Assembly: GCF_900582625.1 (NCBI RefSeq)
Contig: NZ_UTIQ01000199.1
Location: 310,001-374,000, forward strand
Reading direction: 5' to 3'
DNA from: Pseudomonas viridiflava
GTDB taxonomy: Bacteria > Pseudomonadota > Gammaproteobacteria > Pseudomonadales > Pseudomonadaceae
DNA length: 64,000 nucleotides
The notes under the pieces were generated by a model, which saw only the letters and a list, made by a program, of their open reading frames with translations, was not told the DNA's origin and did not search any database. A program made the position numbers and the translations under genes. This document shows positions 41,853-53,800 of the stretch, one piece after another (position 1 is the stretch's first letter; every line of letters begins with the position of its first letter).

Positions 41853-44800
41853 GTGATGCGTTCCCAGCCTGATAAATCTGCTAGCCGTTCTGCCGACTCC
41901 GTGTTGCGTTTAAAGCCCATCGCTCAGGCGATTGCCTTGTTGCTGTTGGCCAACAGCGCGCACGCCGCAAACTCGTTTAGCGCGAGCTGGTTTGCCGCCA
42001 AAGGCGCAGCGCAAGCCGCCGGCCCGGCCAGCCCCAGCGCGCCACGCCCTGGCACGCCGCCACCGTTGGCGCAACAGCAGCGGGTGCAGCAGCAGTTGGG
42101 TCGTTCGTTGGCGAATATGAACAACACGGTGGCGGCCATTGCCGCCAGCCAGGCGGCGCAAGCGGCCGGGCGTGCGGCAGCGTTTGGCGCGCCGCAAACC
42201 ATTCATAACGGCTTGGGTGGCAATGGCCTGAATGCGGTAATCGGGCCGGATGGCAAGCCGCTGTTTGTGAATGCGGACGGCCCGGTTCAGACCGATGCCA
42301 ATGGCAAGGTACTGGTGTCGATCAAGCAAACGGCTGACAAGGCGATCCTCAATTGGGACACCTTCAACGTCGGCCGCGATACCACCGTGGCGTTTGAGCA
42401 GAACGCCAACTGGGCAGCGCTGAACAAGGTCAACAACAGCACCGCACCGAGCCAGATTCAGGGCCAGATAAAAGCCGACGGCACGGTGCTGATCATCAAC
42501 AATAACGGTGTGGTTTTCAGCGGCAGTAGCCAGGTGAACGTGCGCAATCTGGTGGCAGCGGCCACCGATTTCAGCGATGACCAGTTCAAGACCTCGGGCC
42601 TTTACAACGCGTTTGATTCCAGCTTTACCAACGCCCAGGGCGCCATTCGCGTAGAGCAGGGTGCGGTGCTTAACACCAAGGCGCCGACCAGTTCCACAGC
42701 CGGTGGCGGCTATGTGTTGTTACTCGGCAAAAGCGTTGATAACGCCGGCACCATCAGCACGCCACGAGGGCAAACTGTGCTGGGCGCTGGCGACAGTTTC
42801 ACCATCAAGAAGGGCGTCGGCAGTGAGGGCAATTCCACATCGACCACGCGCGGCAATGAAGTAACCGCGATGCAAAGTGGCGGTACCGGCGCGGGTCAGG
42901 TCCGTAACACCGGGCTGATTTTGGCAGCCAGCGGCGACGTAACGCTCACTGGCAATCAGGTGCGGCAAAACGGTGTGGCGCTTGCCAGCACCTCGGCGGA
43001 CACGCGCGGCACCCTCCACCTGAATGCGACCGGCAGCGACGCCAGTGTGACGCTAGGCGAGGGCAGCACCACCGCCATATTGCTGGATGCCAGCGCCACC
43101 GCCCTGGATAGCCAGCGCGACAGCTTGCTGGTGCCCGTAACGTCTGGCGAACCCAACGTAATTCCAGCAGATACCTACCGCCGTGACCTGTCGCTGGTGC
43201 AGATCGACAGCGCCGGCAGCGTCGACTTCCAAAAGGGCTCCATCACACTCGCCACCGGCGGCCAGGTTGCCGTAAACGCCGGGACGCGCAGCCTGGTTCG
43301 CGACGGTGCGGTGATTGATGTGTCCGGCGCCACTGGCGTGCGTGTGGCGATGGAGAGCAATAGCGTCAAGGTCAATATCCAGGGCAACGAACAGCGTGAT
43401 GCGCCGGGAAGCCGGGACGACGCTTCGCTAAACAACAACGATGTGTGGGTGGATGTGCGCGAGCTGGTGTTTGTACCGGCCGGCACCAACGGCTACGCCA
43501 CGGACCGTTGGTACACGGCGGGCGGCTTGCTGGAAGTGAGTGGTTACCTCGGCACCCAGGGCCACACGGTGGCCGAGTGGATGGCCCAGGGCGGCACCGT
43601 GAGCTTTACCGGTGAGGAGGTAGTGACCCAGGCTGGCTCGCAAATCAATATGTCGGGCGGCACGCTGGATGTGCAAAGCGGCACCATCAAGCAAACCTGG
43701 TTGAAGGGCGAAAACGGCCGTCTCTATGAGCTCAACAGCGCGCCGGGCGACATGCTCTATCGCGGCATTTACAAAGGCTACGAAGACGTCAGCCAGCGCT
43801 GGGGCCAGACCGACTATTACTACAACCCGCTCATCGCTCCGCGCTCGCGTCAGGAGGCTGGTTACACCGTGGGACGCGATGCCGGCACGTTGGTAATTGG
43901 CACCCGCAATGCGGTGATGGAAGGCGCGCTGGTAAGCGATACGTTCCAGGGCGCGCGTCAAACCGCAGCCGCCCAGGCCGGGCTGGATGGTTACAACCAA
44001 TCGCAGAAAGCCGTGGCCCGTGGTGGGCAGTTGGTGGTCGGCTCGTATCTGCCGTTCTACGACAAAAAAGCCGGTACCTTGCAATACGCGCTCGGCGCGA
44101 CCGGCAATACGCTGAAAAACGTGATGATCGGTGAGGGCGCCGCCAGCATTGCCGATAGCATCGATTTAACAGGTGCGCTGCCAGCCGATCGCCAAGGCTC
44201 GCTGTATCTGAACAGCAGTCAGCTAAACGGCTTCAAATTAGGCGCCATAAAGGTCGCGGCCAGCGAAGGTATTGACGTAAACGGCGCGCTACAGGTGGCC
44301 CCGGCGGGCACCATCAGTCTTTACGGGCCGCGCGTGGCGGTGAATGCCGACATCACCGCCCATAGCGGGACCATTGAAGTGGGTAGCCGCTTTGTTCAAC
44401 CGGGTGGCTCCATGCCGGTGGCCGATCCTTCATCCGTTTCCGTGGCGGATGGAGTCAAGCTGGATGCCAGTGGCCTGTGGAGCAATCTGCAACTCGACCC
44501 TGACGACCTCAGTGCATTGCCGTACCAGAACGGCGGCAGCGTTAGCGTGCAAGTGAGCGGCGCCGTGGCGCTGGGTGCGGGTAGCGTAGTGGACGTGTCT
44601 TCCGGTGCCGCATTGCTCAGCTCGGGTAAATTCCAGGGCGGCAAGGGCGGCAATGTTTCCCTCTTTGCAGGTTCGGGTGAACTGACCCTCGGTGGCGAAC
44701 TGCGTGGGCAGGGCGTCAAGGGCGGCGGAACGCTGGATATTCGTGCCGGCAACGTGCTGATCAGCGACGCCGCCGACGCCGCCGCCGCTGCTGCCGGCAC

Positions 44801-47800
44801 ATTTGTCGTGCGCGGTGATTTTTTCAATAAAGGCTTTTCTGCCTACAACCTCACCGGCAACCAGGGCCTGGAAGTGGCCGAAGGTACACAGGTCAATGTG
44901 AGCATGCCGGTGTATCGCCAGGGAGATGCGCTAGGCCTGGCTACCGGCAGCGTGCCCGGTGCCGCATTGGAAAGCTGGACGCCGGACCTGTACACCGAAG
45001 ACGCAGTTAACAGCGTGCTTACCCAGCGCCAGGGCGCCAGCATCACCTTGCAAGCCGGCAGTGAAACCACCTTGCCAGCCGAAAGGCTGACCACAAGTTT
45101 GGTGGTGGGCAAAGGCGCAGTGATTTCCGTAGACCCGGGGCAGGCCATCAACCTTACGAGCGTTGGGCAACTGACGATGGACGGAAGGCTGAATGCGTGG
45201 GGCGGCAAAATTAACCTCGCCGGCGGCACGGGCAACTTTAATTCGGTCTGGATTGGCGAGCACGGCGTTCTGGATGCTGCCGCCCGCGCCGCGACGGCTA
45301 TCGATGCCCGCGGCAATCGTTATGGAATTGTGCGCAACGGCGGCAGCATTGTTCTAGGCGGGGAGATAAACCACAGCACCGGGGCGCTAAAAGGCGGCGC
45401 CGGCTTTGTGGTGATTCGCGAAGGTGCCCTGCTGGATGCGTCAGGCACGCAAACCACTCTGGACGTGGCCGGGCGGGGTGTTACGCGAGTGGCCAGTCAT
45501 GGCGGCAGCATTTCCATTGCGTCGGTTGACGGGCTTTATCTGGATGGAACCATGAAGGCAGCCGCCGGTGGCGAGGGCGCTGCTGGCGGAAGCCTGTCGG
45601 TAGGGTTGGGCGCCACCGCTTACTACAATGGCTCTGATGTACCCGATGCCGAACGCAAAACGCGCGAGCTGATTCTTGAGCAACACCATTCTGCGACGGG
45701 CATCGCCCCTGGAAGCGCTCCCCAACAGGGCGCTTCACTGCTCACGTACGGGTATGCACGCGTCTCGGCGGATCAGGTTGAACAAGGCGGCTTCAGCACG
45801 CTGTCGCTGTTGAGCACCGGCTTGTTGTCTTTTGATGGCAACGTAAACCTGACCATGGCCAATGCGCTCAATTTGTATGCAGGCGCTTATGCGCTGACAG
45901 AAGCGGCGGCCCAAGACACCAACGTTCATTTGGCCGCCAACTACATACGCTTCGCTGGTTCACTGAATAATGCGAGCCCTCAAACTGACGGTAGCAGCAC
46001 GGGCGTAGGGGATAAGCCTTCACTGCAACCCGCTGGCGGCAAGTTAGTGCTTGCGGCCAGTGGGCTTCTTGAACTGCGCGATAAAGTGAGGATGGGCGAC
46101 AGCGGCAGCTTGACCCTCTCCAACGGAGATGTGCAGACGGTGGATCGCCGTGCTTTTGGGCAGGTGCAGCTGAGCAGCGTGGGCGATATACGAATAGCGA
46201 GCACCACTGCCGATCACAAGATGACGCTCAGCGTCCCGGGCACTCTTCGCCTTAGCGCTGCACAGATATATCCGGCTACCGGTACTTTTGGGACGCTCAC
46301 TGCAACCCGGATAGATGTTGCGCGCAGCGGCTCTACGACGCCTTCGATGCCTTATTCCGCGTTCGGCGAGCTAAGACTGGATGCCGACGTTATCAACCAA
46401 GGCGGCGTTATACGTGCCCCGCTGGGCAACCTGATTCTGGGGCAGACGGGGGCGGCGTTCCCGTACCGGCCGGGCAGCGTGGTCAATTTGTTGCCAGGCA
46501 GTCTGACGTCAGTGAGCGGCGCTGGCCTTGTGATGCCCTATGGCGGCACGGTCGATGGCAAAACCTGGTTCTACAATGGGGCTTCACTGGCTGACGGTTT
46601 TTTAAAGGACGGTACAGCCGGTATGCCCGGCCGCGTAGATCTGGTGGGGCAAGTGATCGATGTCGCTGAAGGGGCGGTGGTAGATGTGTCCGGTGGCGGC
46701 GAGCTACTGGGCGCAGGTTTTGTGACCGGGCGCGGCGGCTCTACCGATGCGCGCCTCAACGCATTGATGCAGTACGGCCCCGATGGTTTTATGTTGCCAG
46801 CGCTAAGCAGCAATCCGGTTTACGCCATCGTTCCAGGTGTGCAGGCGGGTTACGCGCCACTGGGTGGCGAGGCGGGGGCCAGCGATCCTTTGATCGGTCA
46901 ACAGATCACTCTGGGCACCGGCGTACCGGGTTTGCCGGCAGGCACTTATACGTTGCTGCCCTCTACCTATGCATTGCTGCCGGGTGCCTTTCGCGTTGAG
47001 GTCAATGGTGCTGCCGGGGCAGCAAACGGCATTGCCACGCAAGCCATGCGCAATGGCTCCTGGTCCACAGCCGGCACCTTGAGTCTGGCCAGCGGTTCGC
47101 GGGAAAGCGTGGCCGATAACGTCATCGTCACTTCCGCGGATGTACTGCGGCGCTATTCGCAGTACAACGAAACCAGCTTTGATCAGTTCTTGCTTAACGA
47201 TGCTGCACGTATCGGCATACCGGCGGCGCTTATGCCAAGGGATGCGAAAGCATTCAACCTCGTGTTTGCTGACAATAAGACGCAGCAGCCGAGCCTCAGT
47301 TTTTCCGGTGAGTTGCTTAAGACACATGATCCAGCTGGGCGTGGCAGCGTTTCGCATATCACCCAGCAGAACGGTGGCGATATGGAAATCGTCAAAGCAG
47401 GGCAGGGGCCAACCAGCGGTTTTTACGGCGTGACGCTTGAAGATGAGACCCTTAACGCCATTGGCGCTGGCAGCCTGAATATCGGTGCTTACTCGCGGTC
47501 GTTCTACGGTCAGGGCGGCAACTTCATCATCTTCGACGATGCTGGCTCCGATACCGGCGGTAGCGCGGCAAGGACACGTTCCATTGTGTTGCGTAGCGGA
47601 GCGACGTTACAGGCGCCGGAAGTGTTTCTTATCACATCCAGACCTGACGGCGGAATTACGCTGGAGCAGGGCGCGACCATCAGCACGTTGGGCCAGGGAG
47701 ACGCTTCTCGGGATTCTCGCGATGGTTACATCTACAAACCAGGGCGCAACAGTGTGCTGGCTGTTTCCAATGGCTACATCAATATGCTGGCGCCGGCTGC

Positions 47801-50800
47801 ACCAAATCCGCAGTCACCTGAAGTAGCACCTGGCAGTATTCGAATCGGCACCTGCGCCGGGGTATGCACGGGCACCACCGGGCTGTACTCCGAAGGCACG
47901 ATCGCTACGGCTACGGACAACACGTTCGAACTCGGCGACTCGGTACGCTACGGAACTCGCAACCTCACGCTGGCTGTCGGCGGCATCAACGTCGGTAACG
48001 CCGATACGCTAGCAGACATGGCTGCACGCAATCTTCTACCTAGCGGCCTGACCCTTAACCAACAAGTGCTCGACCGCTTATTGCGCGGTGATACCAGTGT
48101 GGGAGCGCCTGCCCTGGAAACGCTGGTGTTGGGCGCGCGTGACTCGCTGAATTTCTACGGCAATGCCAGCCTCGATACCTTCGATGCCGTTACCGGAACC
48201 TCGCGGCTGAAGGAGTTGGTGCTCACCACGCCGGCCATCTACGGCAAGGGCGAGGCGGGCGAGGTTGCGCGTATTCACACCAGCAACCTGATCTGGAACG
48301 GTGCGCAAAACGAAGCCGGGAGCGTAATTGCCGGTGGCGCGGGCACGGGTTCCGGCACCCTGCAGATTGATGCGCAACGGGTGGAGTTTGGTTATGCGCA
48401 AAATACTCAGCCCACGCTCGCCAGCAACCTGGACCGCTTGGCGCTGGGCTTTGCCAACGTCAATGTGAACGCCAGCGAGCGGGTCACGGCCAATCACAAA
48501 GGTGGTTTGCTGGTGTACCAGAACCAGGGCGAATACATCGCTGGAAAAGGCTTCCAGTACAGCGGCGGTAACCTCAACATCCTCACGCCGCTGCTGACGG
48601 GTGCAGCGGGTTCGGTTAACCGCATTACGGCGGGCGGCACTATTAAGGTTACGGCGCCGACGGGCAGCCCATTGCCAACGGTGAGCACCGACAGCCTCGG
48701 CGCTGAACTGGCGTTGAATGGCAAGAACGTTCAGGTCGAAGGCAACGTGGTGCTGCCTAGCGGCAAGCTGACGTTAAGCGCCGAAGAGCAACTGACGCTG
48801 ACCGATGCGGCGCGCATCGACATGGCCGGGCGCAAGATCACCTTCAACGATGTGAGCAAATACAGCTGGGGCGGCGATCTCATTTTGCAGAGTCGCGATG
48901 GCGATATTCACCAGGCCGCAGGCTCGATAATTGACCTCTCAGCGGTGAATAACCAGGCCGGTACGCTCAAGGCGACGGCACTGGATGCTAGCGCCGGCAA
49001 GGTTGACCTGGCCGGCAGCATTCTCGGGGGCAGCAGCGGTTACTACGACGCCGGCGGCACCCTGGTTCCGTACAAAGCGGGGAGCGTTGATATTCGCGCT
49101 CAGCATCTTGGTAACGGCACCCTTAGCGAGGACTTCGCCGCGCTCAATCAGCGCTTGAATCAGGGCCAGGTTTTCGGTGCCCGCAGCTTCCAGCTCAAGA
49201 GAGGCGATCTGGTCATCGGCGACGGCCTGAAGGCGGGCGAAGTCAGCGTGTCGGTGGACGGCGGCCAGCTCACCGTCAACGGCACCATCGATGCCAGCGG
49301 CGAACGCGTGGGTAATATTCGCCTGGCCGGCAAGCAGGGTTTGACCCTCGGCGGCAACGCGCTGCTGGATGCCCATAGCACCGTGTTACGGGTAGACAGC
49401 TACGGCAAGATTATCGACGCACCTAACCGCGCCATGGTTGAACTCAGCTCGGGCGATGGCCTGCTGACGTTGGCTGATGGTGCGCGCATGGACCTGCGGC
49501 ACGGCACCGCGACGACCGTTGGCCACGACGGCAAAGCCCGGGGCACCGTCGAGTTGAACGCTCCACGGTTAGGCGGCGCGACTGCCGGCGATATCGCCAT
49601 CGATGCCAGCGGCAACCTGACTATCCAGGGCGCGAAATTGATCGCGCTTAACGGCGTGCAGCGTTATGACGACGCGGCTTACGGCACCGACCCGGCGGCG
49701 AGCGGCCGTCCGTACCAGGTGATCAATCAGGACTACCTCAACGGCATTCATGACGATAACGACGACTTCATCGACAACGCGTTGGCGAATACCGCGTTGC
49801 TTAACGGCAAACTCGCCGGCCTTAACAACAGTACCTACAGCAACGCGTTCCATCTGCGCCCAGGCGTAGAAATCATAAGTGCTACTGCCGACGGCGACCT
49901 GGTGGTGCAGGGCGATCTGGACCTTTCCGGCCTGCGCTACGCCAGCCTCAATCCGCTGACGCCGAGGACTTCCGTGTATGGTTCCGGCGAAGTCGGCAGC
50001 CTGGTAATCCGCGCCGGTGGCGACCTGAACGTTTACGGCAGCATCAACGATGGGTTTATGCCACCCCCGGACACCCTGGACGATGAAGGTTGGGTACTGA
50101 CACCGGGCAAGCAGCTCTTTAATGGCGATGTGGTGGTGCCGCGTGCCGGAATTGAGCTGCAAGACGGCACCGCGTTCCTGTCCGGCGTGGTGCTCAACTA
50201 CGACCTGCCGCTGCAGAGCGTGACGTTGGCCGCAGGCACACGCTTGCCGGTTGCCGGAGAAGTGGCAGAGGCGTTTGACTTGCCCGCCGGCACGGTATTG
50301 GCAGCGAATATCCGTAACGCCGATGGCTCTGTGGCGTATGCCGCTGGCAGCCGGCTAAGCGCTGACGTGACGCTTAGCGCAGGCATGATTCTGGACAGCG
50401 GATCGGTGCTCCTCGGCGATACGGCACTGGCCGGTTTGGTATGGCCTAAAGGAATTGCTTTGCCTAGTCGTCCACCACGAACCGTGAATGAACTAAACCC
50501 TAACGTCATGCTGCAAGCCGGTGCTTTGCTGCTGCCGCTGGGTGCACTGATTCCTGCCGGCACTGATGTAAAACTTGCTAACGGCGTAGACAAAATCAAC
50601 CTGCGTGGCGGCGACGGCAAAGGGCGCAATTGGGCCATCGCGCCGATGCTCGCCGAAGGATCGCAGTCGTGGTCTATTCGCGCTGTGGCGGGGGCGGATT
50701 TGCAGGCCGCAGATACCAGGCGCACTAACCCGTACGCCGAACATGGCAAATTGACCGTGGCCGACACCCACTACGGGATGCAAGGCACGCGCGAACAAAC

Positions 50801-53800
50801 GGGGGGCGGTGGTCCTGTACCCGGCACAGCTTCCGATCCGTGGGTAGTTACCCTGGAGTTCGCGACAAATATGTGGGGTGACCCGAGCGTTACAGGCCGT
50901 TCAGCAGCGGAGTTTGCGCTTCAGTTTGGTATGAGTGTTGAAGATTTCTGCTCTATGGATCTGGCCTGTAGCAAAAGTCCTCTGTTCGTTACTTTCGATG
51001 GTGCCCTCGGCATGGGCAACTCTTCATACGAAGGGCGATTGGCATCGGATGTGGCCAGCGAGCTAGGCTCGACCGTTGACATGTTATGCCAGGCTTCTAA
51101 CGCATGCTTAGCAAAGTTTGAAGCACCAGAGTACGCCTACAGCTACGCCCTCAAAGCTAACCGTTTTAGTGTGTTACGTACGGGCACTGGCGACCTGGAT
51201 TTGCTGAGTGCGGGCGATCTGAGCGTTCAGTCATTATTTGGTATTTACACGGCCGGTACGTCGTCATTGAGTCTGGCGGACTCAACCGGCTTCAACCCGG
51301 CACGCGGCGCCGGGCTGGACGCACGTACCGGCCAACAGGCTTCTACCATTCTTTCTACGGGAGCCGGGATCTACGAATCGTTTGTCGATGGCGGTACCGC
51401 GAGCCTCTACCGCGCTTGGTACCCGGACCAAGGCGGCAATCTCTCATTGACGGTAGGCGGCGATCTTACCGGCGACGTGCTGAGTCAGGCCGCGCTGCGC
51501 TCGAGCTCCAGCGCCAGCAATTGGCTATGGCGGCAAGGGGCAGGTGTAGACGGAACTACGCCGGCGGCCTGGTGGATAAACTTCGGCACATTTGTGGCTG
51601 AAGAACAGTCAATGCAACTTGCAGGCTTCACCGGACTCGGCACGTTGGGAGGCGGCAATCTGGTGGTAGATGTGGCGGGAAACGCGGGCATGTTGGCACC
51701 GCGCGGGAACATCGACGTCAACGCTGAACGCAGTCAGGGCTTGGTGCTGGCCATCGGTTCCACCGGCCGCATGGTTGATGGCGCGTTGCAAATGACCGGC
51801 GGCGGCGATTTAACGCTTCACGTTGGCGGCGGTGTCAACCCGACGCTAGGCGCGAGGGCGCTGCAGGACAGCGGGCTGCCAATAGCACAGCGCCACTCAC
51901 TCAACGGCAGTTTAATCAACCTTCGTGGATCGGTAAGAGCCGATGCAGCGTCGTTTGGCGGCATCGAGTTGGTGAACGGATCTACCGCCGGCTTCCAGGA
52001 TTGGCGGGAGGCGCGTGCGTTCGACCCGTATGCAGCAACCACCGCCAGCGCCACGGGAGGGCTGCTGGTAATGCCTGGCGACGCCACCGTGACACTCAAT
52101 ACGCGAGGTGACCTGGTACTTGGCGGCGCTGCAGACATCACCCGGCTCAAGGGGCCGCAGCCACAAAACGTGAGTGCTGCAGACGGACAAAAGGGCTTCG
52201 GATACGCATGGTTCAGTTTGTGGACTGATCGCACGGCGATCGACCTTTTTGCAGCCGGGGGCAACCTGACCCCTTTTACCCAGGCAGGCGAGGTGGCTCC
52301 CGATAATCGTCCTCTGGGCGATGATGTTGCGCCAAGTGATGGTCGCTACGTCTACCCATCAATTCTGCGTGCGGCTGCTGCCAATGGCAGTCTGTATTAC
52401 GGCTCTTCAGCGCGTTGGTCGAACGGTACGGAAGTCATTGCGAAGCAGTATTCGACATTGCTGGCGCCGGGGGCTCAGGCGCAACTGGAGTTTCTCGCCC
52501 GAGGTTCGATCTATGCCGGCGGTTACGCCGTATCACCGACAAACACGCCCATCAGCAATCTGGCTACGCCTCAAGCCCCGGCTTTTTACTACTACCATGC
52601 CGATAACGGGAACAGCCCGTATGGCGATGTCTTTAGCGGGTTTATGGGTACGTCGTTGTTCGCATTCGGCGGCACCGGCGCTACGAGCGACTACCGCGGC
52701 TCCGACCAGCCGGTACGTTTCTACGCGGTAAATGGCGACATAGTCGGCCTGCGCACCGGCGAGGTCTTGTCTTTCGCCAGCGATCCGAGAGCCGGCGAGC
52801 TTTGGTACGAAGCGGCCCGTCCCGCATGGATCATGGCCGGACGAGATATCGTCAATAGTGGTCAGTTTACTGCGGACAACGTGTCTCAACTTCCGGGAAC
52901 TGCCACCACCACCGGCAACCTCTTCGTCCACGACGACCCTACCGACATCTCCATCGTCTCCGCCGGCCGCGACATCCTTTACAGCTCCTTCAACGTCGCC
53001 GGCCCCGGCACGCTGGAGATCACCGCCGGGCGCAATATTCTCATGGAGGACAAGGCTGCCGTAACCAGCCTCGGCCCGGTCAAGCAAGGCGACAGCCGCC
53101 CGGGTGCGAGCATTGTGATGCAGGCGGGGGTTGGTGCCAGCGGCCCGGATTACCTCGGGTTCGTTGAGCAATACCTGAACCCGGCCAACCTCGCCCTCGG
53201 CGATATCGCCCTGAGTGCGCAACCCGGCAAGGTGGCGAAAACCTATGAGGCGGAATTGGCCTTCTGGCTAGGCGAACGCTTTGGCTTTACCGGCAGCACC
53301 GACGACGCGCTGAGCTACTTCGCTGCGCTGCCGGCCGAGCAACAACGGGTATTCGCCCGTGAAGTGTATTTCGCCGAGCTGCGCGCCGGTGGCCGTGAGT
53401 ACAACGATGACAGCAGCCCGCGTTCGGGCAGTTATTTGCGTGGTCGCAATGCCATTGCCAGCCTGTTCCCGACTCATGATGTGGCCGGTAATGCGCTGGG
53501 TTACCAGGGCGATATCACGATGTATGGCGGTTCGGGCGTGCACACCAATTTCGGTGGCAACATTCAGATGCTCACCCCGGGCGGGCAGCAAGTGTTTGGC
53601 ATCGAAGGCGAAGCGCCGCCGGCCAGCGCCGGGGTGATTACCCAGGGCACCGGCGATATCCAGCTGTTCAGCAATGGCAGCGTGTTATTGGGCCAAAGCC
53701 GGATCATGACCACCTTTGGCGGCGACATTCTGGCCTGGTCGGCAGCGGGGGATATCAACGCCGGCCGAGGCTCGAAAACCACGCTGGTATATACACCGCC

